Below, piece by piece: positions 36,955-43,595 of a stretch of 43,595 nt of DNA. This DNA comes from Salinispora mooreana. GTDB lineage: Bacteria; Actinomycetota; Actinomycetes; Mycobacteriales; Micromonosporaceae. The notes below the pieces were generated by a model. That model did not search any database. It was not told the origin of the DNA and was given only the letters and a program-made list of their open reading frames with translations. Made by a program: the position numbers and the translations under genes. Each line of letters opens with the position of its first letter. Positions within the stretch are counted from its first letter, which is position 1. The stretch covers positions 4,392,484 to 4,436,078 of the forward strand of contig NZ_KB900614.1 of NCBI RefSeq assembly GCF_000379065.1, read 5' to 3'.

Positions 36955-38087
36955 CTCAAGGGCTCCAGCACATCGAGGCCACGCCAGCGCGGTGTCACCC
37001 GCCACTCACGGACGAGGTCGTGGTCCAGCCCGGTCAGCGCCACTGTGGCTTCGAACATTTCGGTCATCCGGGTCTGGTCGTGAACGGTGACGAGGCTAGC
37101 CTTCAACCTGCGGGTCGCTTCGGCGAGTCGATCCGGCTTGGCAGCAGAAAACCAGCGCCGATCCTCGTGGCCGGGATCGATGCTGACCGCGGAATAGAAT
37201 CCTGGTAGCGCCAGCCAGGGCTGGTAGACCATGCCGACTGCGAGCGGAACCGGAATCCGATCAGCGACGCCGTCGAGAGCCCGCACCGTCTTTGACGCGA
37301 CCGGGAGTTCCTCCGGGCGGCGTACCATCACCAGCAGGTCAAGATCCGAGCCAGCGTACGGTGGTTTGACCGACAACGGCGACTGCGAGCCCTCTACCAC
37401 CACGGGAGCCAGGCCCGCCACGGCCGCGTGGATCTCATCGGCCAACGATCGCGTTAGGACGGCGGCCACCGGGGTCACTGACCGCGCAATCTCGAACGGC
37501 CCGATCCGCTCGACCCGATACGCCTCTGGTGCCTGGGTCAACGTCGTAACCAGTGACGTGAAATCCTGCGCCAGGGCACCCACCGGGTCGTCCCTGCGGA
37601 ACGCTGTTTCCGCGCAGCGGAACAACACCGTCTCGTCGGGCTGTCGCTCGCTCCGACCCGCAGCGAAGGCCGCTGCGAATGCGGTGTTCACCTCCTCTGC
37701 GTGGGCGATAGCGGTACCGCCGACCCGGTCGGTGTCAGGCAGGAAGGCGTTAACGGTCACGTAGGTAACACCTTCCAGCGAGTCGGCAGCCACCGAGTGG
37801 TGCCAACCAACCGGAACGAAGACCGTGTCGCCGGGTAGACATCGGTAGGAAACCTGATCGCCAGCACGGCGAAGGGTCGCGGTGCCCACCCCGGACAAAA
37901 AGACAAATGTTTGCTCCATGTCGGAGTGCACGTGCCCGGGAACTGTGCCCAGGCCGGGTACGCGGACCAGAAACACCTCGGTCGACCGCGCCTGTTCGCG
38001 TTTGACCAGAAAATCGTTAGCATGTGTGCGGAAATCGAATGGTTCGCCCCTTGTCGCGGGCGCGTGGATGGGAACGAGGGAAGACAT
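36951..38087 (-). CDS. Cupin-nucleotidyltransferase fusion protein
   Basis: The 378-aa protein begins with a cupin domain (about residues 35-130): VPGHVHSDMEQTFVFLSGVG supplies the two His and the Glu, and PGDTVFVPVGWHHSV is motif 2. The C-terminal half has a polymerase-beta-type nucleotidyltransferase signature, VEGSQSPLSVKPPYAGSDLD followed by LLVMV, i.e. GS and then DxD. I know of no named family with this order. GAGGAG precedes the ATG by five bases. It is the second gene of the operon, 25 bp after the GT4 gene. Confidence 0.78.
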   Translation of the reverse strand: MSSLVPIHAPATRGEPFDFRTHANDFLVKREQARSTEVFLVRVPGLGTVPGHVHSDMEQTFVFLSGVGTATLRRAGDQVSYRCLPGDTVFVPVGWHHSVAADSLEGVTYVTVNAFLPDTDRVGGTAIAHAEEVNTAFAAAFAAGRSERQPDETVLFRCAETAFRRDDPVGALAQDFTSLVTTLTQAPEAYRVERIGPFEIARSVTPVAAVLTRSLADEIHAAVAGLAPVVVEGSQSPLSVKPPYAGSDLDLLVMVRRPEELPVASKTVRALDGVADRIPVPLAVGMVYQPWLALPGFYSAVSIDPGHEDRRWFSAAKPDRLAEATRRLKASLVTVHDQTRMTEMFEATVALTGLDHDLVREWRVTPRWRGLDVLEPLR

Positions 38088-38112
38088 AGCGGCTCCTCAG
38101 ACGGGGATGGAC

Positions 38113-39111
38113 TCAGGAACGGCGGGGTGGGGCGGCGATGACGGCCGCGTAGAAGCTGACGAGTGCCGAAGCGGCATCAGGCCAGGTGGGCAACGTGATG
38201 CAGCTCCGCGAGACAACCGAGCGCCAGGCGCGGATCGCGGCTTGGTCGTCCCATTCGGGAAGCACCAGCCAACGATCATGCTCAAATGAGCCGTAGAGCG
38301 AGGCGCCGCCGAGCGGTGCGACACTGAGCACGCGTGTGCCAGCCTGGAGCGCCTCCACGAGCACCCCGCTGGAGTGCAACCGCTGGTACGGCAACACAAC
38401 CCATTCCACCGCCGCTAGAAATTCACGGAACTCGGCGGTCGACAGAAACCCCGGCCGGTAGTCGAGCCTGAAATCCGCCTCAGCCATCGTGCGTAGGCGG
38501 CGGTCAGTCTCGGCGTCGTCGGGATGGCCCGCCACGAGCAGGCGTAGATTATCCTCGCCCGCGAGGACCGCTGCCGCGAACTCCGCCGTTCGTTTGTAGG
38601 GCCGCAAGCGCCCGAGGCAGGCCATTGGTACCGCGGGCCTTGGCGTGCTGTACCGGGGGTGCGGTAGATGGAGTGTCAGCGCGGGAAGTGCTGGCCGGTG
38701 TTCGCGAGCCACACGTTCGTGCTCGGCGCTGAAGTACTGGGCCCCGTCCGTCATCGCATCTATCGTGGTCCGGAAGCGGGCCAGATCAGGTTGCGGCTCA
38801 TGCGGCGCCAGGTTATGTAGGGTCTGCACGATCCGCGTACCTGCCTCGCGGAGCTCGCCTATGAGCGCCAAGGCGCGCTGCGCCCCCAACGCCGCAGCAA
38901 GCTTTTCCGGCCAATGCAGGTGGACAATCGCTGGGATTGGGCCGTTCCACGTTGTTCGCGATGCCGGGGTGAGAGTTGGGGTGTCGTGGCAAAAGCGAGG
39001 ATGCAGGACCGTCCATCCAGCAGATATAAGTGCCTGTTCCGCTTCGCGTACGTAGTCGTTCCAGTCGCAGGTCTCGGGGACCTGCCAAACGCTGGCAGGC
39101 ATTGTCGGCAC
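38113..39111 (-). CDS. GT4-type glycosyltransferase
   Basis: The protein of about 332 aa has a GT-B layout: VHLHWPEKLAAALGAQRALA and IVQTLHNLAPHEPQPDL in the N-terminal domain, AVPMACLGRLRPYKRTAEFA at the linker to the donor domain, LRLLVAGHPDDAETD and VLPYQRLHSSGVLVEALQAG (an S-SG-ExxxxG variant of the EX7E motif). I choose GTG 39109-39111, preceded by GGAGGG; ATG three codons later is possible. It is the first gene of the minus-strand operon, divergent from the XRE regulator. Confidence 0.8.
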   Translation of the reverse strand: MPTMPASVWQVPETCDWNDYVREAEQALISAGWTVLHPRFCHDTPTLTPASRTTWNGPIPAIVHLHWPEKLAAALGAQRALALIGELREAGTRIVQTLHNLAPHEPQPDLARFRTTIDAMTDGAQYFSAEHERVAREHRPALPALTLHLPHPRYSTPRPAVPMACLGRLRPYKRTAEFAAAVLAGEDNLRLLVAGHPDDAETDRRLRTMAEADFRLDYRPGFLSTAEFREFLAAVEWVVLPYQRLHSSGVLVEALQAGTRVLSVAPLGGASLYGSFEHDRWLVLPEWDDQAAIRAWRSVVSRSCITLPTWPDAASALVSFYAAVIAAPPRRS

Positions 39112-39393
39112 GTGCCCTCCCTCGGGTGTAATCCGATGCTCAGTTGCTGGTCGCGCCAGTGACCGGGCGGCCGTTGCCGGTACCTGAGACTTGGCAACGA
39201 CAGCGAAGTCGAGACGACGACCCCTCATGGACCACCGTTTTTGTCACTGTCCCTTCAAGCGACGCCACTCAAGGTTGGGCTTGCCCTGTGCTCCACTGCA
39301 CCTCCCAGGGGTGTGAAGAACTGGGGCGAGTTGGACGAGTGGACGCGCCCGCTCTCCCACCCTCGCCCTCGCTGGCGCTGTCGTGAATGCCGA

Positions 39394-39422
39394 GCATGCG
39401 GACGAAGTAGTTGTCCGCATGC
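39394..39422. promoter_or_regulatory. Perfect inverted repeat between the divergent GT4 and XRE genes
   Basis: GCATGCGGAC (39394-39403) and GTCCGCATGC (39413-39422) are perfect complements with a 9-base centre. It lies in the 450-bp divergent intergenic region, 140 bp before the XRE start. No T tract follows and no gene ends here, so an operator for the regulator is more likely than a terminator. The rest of 39112-39561 holds short open frames without recognisable content and presumably both promoters. Confidence 0.5.
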
Positions 39423-39561
39423 GCCGCACCTCGTGGACTAGCGGTCTTGGCGGTTGTTTCCGGCGTTCCTGGTTGCGCTGGGCTAAACCCTGGGTGACTC
39501 TATGGGGCGATGTCCATGTTGCTCGATGTTGTTGCTCGCGAGCAGTCTGAAAGGCGGTGCC

Positions 39562-40944
39562 ATGGGTCAGACCCCGCGGAGGCTCCAGCCATCTCTGTCC
39601 GAGCGCCACTTCTTTGGAGCCGAACTGCGTCGGCTGCGCGAACGCGCAAACCTCTCGCAGGCGCGGCTGGGCGCCATGATCCGTTTTAGTGCGGACCTGG
39701 TTCGTCGCGTGGAAACGGCCGACCGGTTTCCCTCCCGTGAGTTCGCCGAGGCCTGCGACAAGGCGCTGGCGACCGGGGGTGCCCTGATGCGCCTGCTGCC
39801 GCTGCTCGACAAGAACCGGGCCAGCGGCGGCAAGCCGGCCATCTTACGAGCCGGGGCCGGATTCAGCAGTGTGCTTTCCGACCGCCTGACGGCAACATCC
39901 GGGTTGGCCGAGATGATCGTTGGAGTTCCGTTCCAGCCGGGCGCCCTCGACCGCGCTGCTCTTGACTGGCTGAACGCGGCGACCGGACCTCGGCTGTCCC
40001 GGGCCGGACGGCCCGGTTTGCCTGACCAGGTTGATGAAGAGGATCTTTATTCGGCGGAGACTGCGCTGGCGATGTACCGGCAGCTGGACCATGCCCATGG
40101 AGCCGGACGAGTCCACGCTGACGTGCAGCGGTACGTCGAAGGTGAACTGAATCGGCTGCTGGCGAACACCCCCGTCTCCGAGACGGCGGGGCGGCGGCTC
40201 TACAGGCTTGCGGCAGGTTTCTTCGAACTGTGTGGATACCAAGCGGTCGACAGCGGTGCCCATGGCCTTGCCCAGCGCCGCTATCTTCGCGCTCTGCGTT
40301 TGACGGAAGCTGCCAATGATCGCTTGTACGGAAGCTACTTACTCGCCGTGAATATTGGGCACCTAGCGCTGCACTGCGGGCATCCCGAGCCGGCGCACAG
40401 GGTGGCGATGACGGCGGTGAGAGGAAGCGAAGCCCAAGTGACACCCGCTGTGGCAGCAGCGCTGCATGCGGTGGTGGCGCGTACGCACGCCCGTCTTGGC
40501 CGGGAAGGCGATTGTCTTACCCACCTCGGCATTGCTGAAAGGCAGTTAGCCCTAAGTAGGGTCGAGGACGAGCCTGTGTGGATTCGGTACTTCAACGCGG
40601 CGTATCTCGCCGACGAGATGGCGCACTGCTTCCATGACCTGGGTCAGCCGCGGCAAACCCAGCGGTACCTGGGCGATGCCCTTACCGCCCTGAGCCCCGC
40701 ACATGTCCGGCGACTCGCCATCGACACCGCGCTCATGGCCTCGTCGTGGGCCGTGTCTGGCTGCATTGATGAAGCCTGCGCCACCGCACGACAGGCAGTC
40801 GATTATGCCGCACAAACTACCTCACATCGCTGCCTGCAGCGCATCGTCGAGGTGCAGGTTGACCTCGAGCCCTATCGGTGTGAGCCGGAAGTCCGCGAAT
40901 TCGGCGAGTACGTTCGTCACCGGCTACCGCTGGCGGCCCTGTAG
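39562..40944 (+). CDS. XRE-type regulator with helical-repeat C-terminus, probable cluster regulator
   Basis: The 460-aa protein starts MGQTPRRLQPSLSERHFFGA. An HTH lies at about residues 20-65 (LRRLRERANLSQARLGAM, RFSADLVRRVETADRFPS). The rest (about 120-460) is helical with TPR-like repeats such as AGFFELCGYQAVDSGAHGLA and NIGHLALHCGHPEPAHRVAM. Regulators of this build control secondary-metabolite genes in actinomycetes. AAGGCGG lies four bases before the ATG; I reject a longer start 60 bp upstream. It is divergent from the GlyRS operon, and its 3' end overlaps the S9 peptidase gene tail to tail by 28 bp. Confidence 0.82.
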   Translation: MGQTPRRLQPSLSERHFFGAELRRLRERANLSQARLGAMIRFSADLVRRVETADRFPSREFAEACDKALATGGALMRLLPLLDKNRASGGKPAILRAGAGFSSVLSDRLTATSGLAEMIVGVPFQPGALDRAALDWLNAATGPRLSRAGRPGLPDQVDEEDLYSAETALAMYRQLDHAHGAGRVHADVQRYVEGELNRLLANTPVSETAGRRLYRLAAGFFELCGYQAVDSGAHGLAQRRYLRALRLTEAANDRLYGSYLLAVNIGHLALHCGHPEPAHRVAMTAVRGSEAQVTPAVAAALHAVVARTHARLGREGDCLTHLGIAERQLALSRVEDEPVWIRYFNAAYLADEMAHCFHDLGQPRQTQRYLGDALTALSPAHVRRLAIDTALMASSWAVSGCIDEACATARQAVDYAAQTTSHRCLQRIVEVQVDLEPYRCEPEVREFGEYVRHRLPLAAL

Positions 40945-42749
40945 CTCCTGCTGACCTTTGCTCCATCAAGCATCACCGAGCGGTAGTGAGCCAGCTCGGC
41001 TTTCAGCGCCGCGCCTGCTCGATGGGATGACGCCACATAGTGGCCGACCTCAGGGAGAAGCAAAAGCTCAGCCGTCTTATCTGCAGATGTCAACTCGTCG
41101 GCGAGTTCGCGGACATCCTCGGCTACGGCTACTTCGTCTGCGGTGCCGTGAATGAGGAGCACCGGCCGTTGGATCGCGGCGGCGCGGACCGGGCCGGCGC
41201 CCCCGCGCAGCCGCATCGCGTGCGCCCGCTGGAATCGGGGTACCGTTTCCGCCCACCGGTCAGGATCCACAATCGCTGACACGGCGGTGGCGGCGGCGAA
41301 CGGGGTGTCCTGTGCCACCGCCTGCAACGCGGTGTATCCGCCTGCGCTGGCACCGCGGATGAATACCTGTCCGGGCAGCGCCCGTCCCGTCGATAGCAGG
41401 TGATCCGCCACCGCGGCGCAGTCATCGACATCGTCCAGGCCCCACCGACCGTAGAGGGATTCCCGGAACGTCCGCCCGTACCCGGTGCTACCCAGGTAGT
41501 CGACGTCAACGACGGCGAACCCGCGGCTGGTGAAAAACTGCGCCTGCCAATCCAGCCGCAGCAAGCAGGAGTCGGTGGGCCCAGGATGTGCTCGCACGAT
41601 CACTGGCGCCTGCCAATCCGTTGTGGAGCCCGTCGGTGGATACACCAGGGCAAGGACCTCCCGACCACTGGCCACTCGAACACGTAGCTCCGTCGGCGTG
41701 GAAACGCTTGCCCGGTCGAGTGCGCTGTGTTCCGAGCGGGCAAGCACCGCCACTTGGGAGACAGTGTCAGCCAAGTCCACGAGCGCCACCTGCGGGGCTA
41801 CGCTCGGTGAGGATCCGATCAACGCCACCGTCGTCCCTTGAACAGCTAGGTACGGCTTGATCGACGTGTATGGCAGATCGACCGGGTGAACAGAGCCGCT
41901 GGCCTCGACGACGACGAGGCGGTGTCGCGGCCCCTCCTGCACCGCTATGACGATCCGACCACCGTCAAGGAACCCATACGACGCGTAGCCCAGTTCCCAC
42001 GGATCTGCGGCGCACTCGCCCGCAAGCGGTGCCACCGCCTCCACCTGGTGACCGTCCCATCGGTAGAGGTTCCACCAGCCGTTGCGGTCCGACACGAAGT
42101 ACAACGCCCCGTTGGGTCCCCACTGCGGCTCCAGCGCAGACTCATGCGGACCGCCGGCTATTCTCGCTGCGCCTTCGACCGATCCCTGCGGTGAGTAGGA
42201 CGCCACCCATACCTCGCAGGCGTCCCAGGGCATGTCCCGCTCACTCCACGCGGTCCACGCCAGCAATCCCCGACTTGGCCGTGGCGCACCGAGAAACCCT
42301 TGCGACGAGACAAGAGTCCGCACCTGCGGAGGGCCGGAAAGCGACGCCGCGACGAGTTCGTCACCTTGCCCCGACTCCCGCACAGCCAGCAACTCACCGT
42401 TGCTGATCGTCAGGTCACCGAAGCATCCACCGCTGACCATGTCGGGTTCATCGCGGTGAAGGCTGCTCCGATAGAGGCCGTCTCCGCCGACACACCACAG
42501 AGTCCCTTCGCCGGCAGCGAACGATCCACCCCCGTACGCGTGAACGCTACTGGTGACATCGAAGCCCGCCGGACTGACAACACGCTTGCCCTCCTCGGAC
42601 CGCCAACGCGTTACCGTAGTACCCACGCCTTCGGGGTGAGTCTCCAGCCAGTACAGGCCATCATCACCGGCACGTAGCTGGTCATAGCTAAGAGAGGCGC
42701 GAACGGCGTCGTCCAACGACACTTCAGCGATTCTGTCGCCCAGCCTCAC
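40917..42749 (-). CDS. S9-family (prolyl-oligopeptidase-like) peptidase
   Basis: The 610-aa protein has an N-terminal beta-propeller-like region (residues 1 to about 350; SDRNGWWNLYRWDGHQ is typical) and a C-terminal alpha/beta hydrolase domain. The catalytic Ser is in RGASAGGYTAL (Ser468), Asp in IHGTADEV (Asp538) and His in PEVGHYV (His570). It lacks a signal peptide and should act in the cytoplasm on short peptides. The GTG start has GGAGGAGG five bases upstream and overlaps the stop of a small ORF (GTGA). Confidence 0.9.
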   Translation of the reverse strand: MRLGDRIAEVSLDDAVRASLSYDQLRAGDDGLYWLETHPEGVGTTVTRWRSEEGKRVVSPAGFDVTSSVHAYGGGSFAAGEGTLWCVGGDGLYRSSLHRDEPDMVSGGCFGDLTISNGELLAVRESGQGDELVAASLSGPPQVRTLVSSQGFLGAPRPSRGLLAWTAWSERDMPWDACEVWVASYSPQGSVEGAARIAGGPHESALEPQWGPNGALYFVSDRNGWWNLYRWDGHQVEAVAPLAGECAADPWELGYASYGFLDGGRIVIAVQEGPRHRLVVVEASGSVHPVDLPYTSIKPYLAVQGTTVALIGSSPSVAPQVALVDLADTVSQVAVLARSEHSALDRASVSTPTELRVRVASGREVLALVYPPTGSTTDWQAPVIVRAHPGPTDSCLLRLDWQAQFFTSRGFAVVDVDYLGSTGYGRTFRESLYGRWGLDDVDDCAAVADHLLSTGRALPGQVFIRGASAGGYTALQAVAQDTPFAAATAVSAIVDPDRWAETVPRFQRAHAMRLRGGAGPVRAAAIQRPVLLIHGTADEVAVAEDVRELADELTSADKTAELLLLPEVGHYVASSHRAGAALKAELAHYRSVMLDGAKVSRSYRAASGSR

Positions 42750-42916
42750 GGGTCCTCCTCCAGCAACGTCAAGTGGGGCCGGACGACGGCCGGCTCGTCA
42801 ACCGGGCGCCGGGACACCGGCGTGCCTACCGGCAGGACGAGGCTTTCCGAACTGGCGCAGGCGTCTGGACTTGGCGCCGCTACGTCTGCCCTCGTCCCTA
42901 CCCGGCTTACTTGCAA
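42746..42916 (-). CDS. Candidate small protein between creatininase and S9 peptidase
   Basis: A frame ending in TGA 42746-42748 overlaps the peptidase GTG, the coupling expected of a translated upstream gene. It reads QVSRVGTRADVAAPSPDACA, then SSESLVLPVGTPVSRRPVDE, then PAVVRPHLTLLEEDP, and third codon positions are mostly G or C in the second half. The start is uncertain: TTG 42914-42916 gives 56 aa, but the frame is open further upstream. With proteases on both sides it could be a precursor peptide, but no core or leader motif is recognised. Confidence 0.35.
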   Translation of the reverse strand: MQVSRVGTRADVAAPSPDACASSESLVLPVGTPVSRRPVDEPAVVRPHLTLLEEDP

Positions 42917-42986
42917 GATTTCGTCACCCGATGGCTCTCCCGGGCGTCGCCGATGCGGACAGCAACCGCCGTCCCGTGAGCCCTGA

Positions 42987-43595
42987 TCATGCTTTGGCCC
43001 TCGGCAGGAGGCCGTGATGGTCGGCGAAGGAGCGAACAAGCGCTTCAAGCACGGCTTTACCCTTGGCCGTGGTGGCGTGGGACGGCAGACCAATGACGCC
43101 GCTGGTGGTGTAGCCATCCATGCCCCGCGTGAGAAGGTGGCGTCGATCGTCGGCTAGGTGGTCGGCCTGCTCGTAGCCATCACGCACCACTTCAGGCGCA
43201 ACGTGCAGAAGCAGCGAAACCTCGAGCTCACCAGCGTGCATGTCCTGGTGAGCTGTGCTGTGCATACCGGCGGCAATGCGAGCGTCGTCCCAGTCAGCCC
43301 GAGTTGGGAACAGCGTCATCGCTGGTCCGGCGACGTTGGCTTCCTGAACGACGTTGGCGAGCGCGTAATTTCCGCCGTGTCCGTTGATCACAGCGAGTCG
43401 ATCAATACCAGATGCGCGCAGAGAGCGGGCGATATCAACGACCACGGCGGTGAGGGTGGTAGCGCTGATACTGACCGTTCCACGCCACGCCGCGTGCTCG
43501 TGGGAGCAGGAGATCGTCACAGGCGGCAGCAGGAAGAGGTCATAGCGCTCGGCGACTGCTTTCGCGATCGCGCACGCCACGACAGTGTCGGTCAC
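42987..43595 (-). CDS. Creatininase-family amidohydrolase, partial at window edge
   Basis: The 202 visible residues carry LLPPVTISCSHEHAAWRGTV, RLAVINGHGGNYALANVVQE, the Asp-containing TRADWDDARIAAGMHS and HQDMHAGELEVSLLLHVAPE. These are the metal-binding His, Asp and Glu positions of the creatininase family, which includes creatinine amidohydrolase and the mycofactocin peptidase MftE. The first part of the gene lies outside the window, so the start is missing. In a context with an S9 peptidase, a peptide-trimming role is possible. Confidence 0.85.
   Translation of the reverse strand: MTDTVVACAIAKAVAERYDLFLLPPVTISCSHEHAAWRGTVSISATTLTAVVVDIARSLRASGIDRLAVINGHGGNYALANVVQEANVAGPAMTLFPTRADWDDARIAAGMHSTAHQDMHAGELEVSLLLHVAPEVVRDGYEQADHLADDRRHLLTRGMDGYTTSGVIGLPSHATTAKGKAVLEALVRSFADHHGLLPRAKA

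Overview
The window is high-GC DNA with GTG/ATG starts, overlapping stop/start codons (ATGA, GTGA) and mobile elements of actinomycete type. Protein families such as DUF6244 and SitI3-like immunity proteins point to an actinobacterium, probably of the Micromonospora/Streptomyces kind (inference from recalled families; no database search was possible).

Region 1 (1-2616) is an insertion-sequence scar zone. It holds an IS5-type transposase with a coupled coiled-coil ORF, a HxlR-type regulator, an A24 prepilin-peptidase-like membrane protein, and C-terminal remnants of IS110- and IS256-type transposases. Region 2 (2617-14348) is a complete type I-C CRISPR-Cas locus read on the minus strand: cas3, then cas5-cas8c-cas7-cas4-cas1-cas2, a leader, and an array of 50 repeats and 49 spacers. 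A strong hairpin and a stray membrane-protein remnant separate cas3 from cas5. Upstream of cas3 lies the 5' half of a tRNA-Arg(CCT) gene cut at the anticodon loop.

Region 3 (15200-29740) is accessory DNA in decay. A pseudogene for a thiopeptide-type bacteriocin maturation protein is split by an IS21-family element with a 5-bp target duplication, and that element is itself split by an IS30-family element. Two modules follow, each DUF6244, CdiA-CT-like tRNase toxin, SitI3-like immunity gene, plus further immunity paralogs without toxins, a broken HExxH peptide hydroxylase gene, a methyltransferase, and a regulator/asparaginase/PCC-domain group. In both toxin modules the DUF6244 frame ends in the heptamer G GGA AAC directly before TGA, followed by a GC-rich hairpin, and the -1 frame continues without interruption into a Pro-rich linker and the toxin domain. 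I read this as programmed -1 frameshifting that fuses a helical carrier domain to a toxin; it is the most interesting observation in the window.

Region 4 (29952-39111) is a tightly overlapping minus-strand operon: GT4 glycosyltransferase, cupin-nucleotidyltransferase fusion, an unrecognised 469-aa protein, methyltransferase, SDR, GT2 glycosyltransferase, and a 996-aa fused alpha-beta glycyl-tRNA synthetase. It is divergent from an XRE regulator (39562-40944). Region 5 (40917-43595) holds an S9 prolyl-oligopeptidase-like enzyme, a small coupled ORF and a creatininase-family protein. Regions 4 and 5 look like an uncharacterised specialised-metabolite or modified-peptide cluster in which the extra GlyRS supplies glycyl-tRNA or gives self-resistance (inference).
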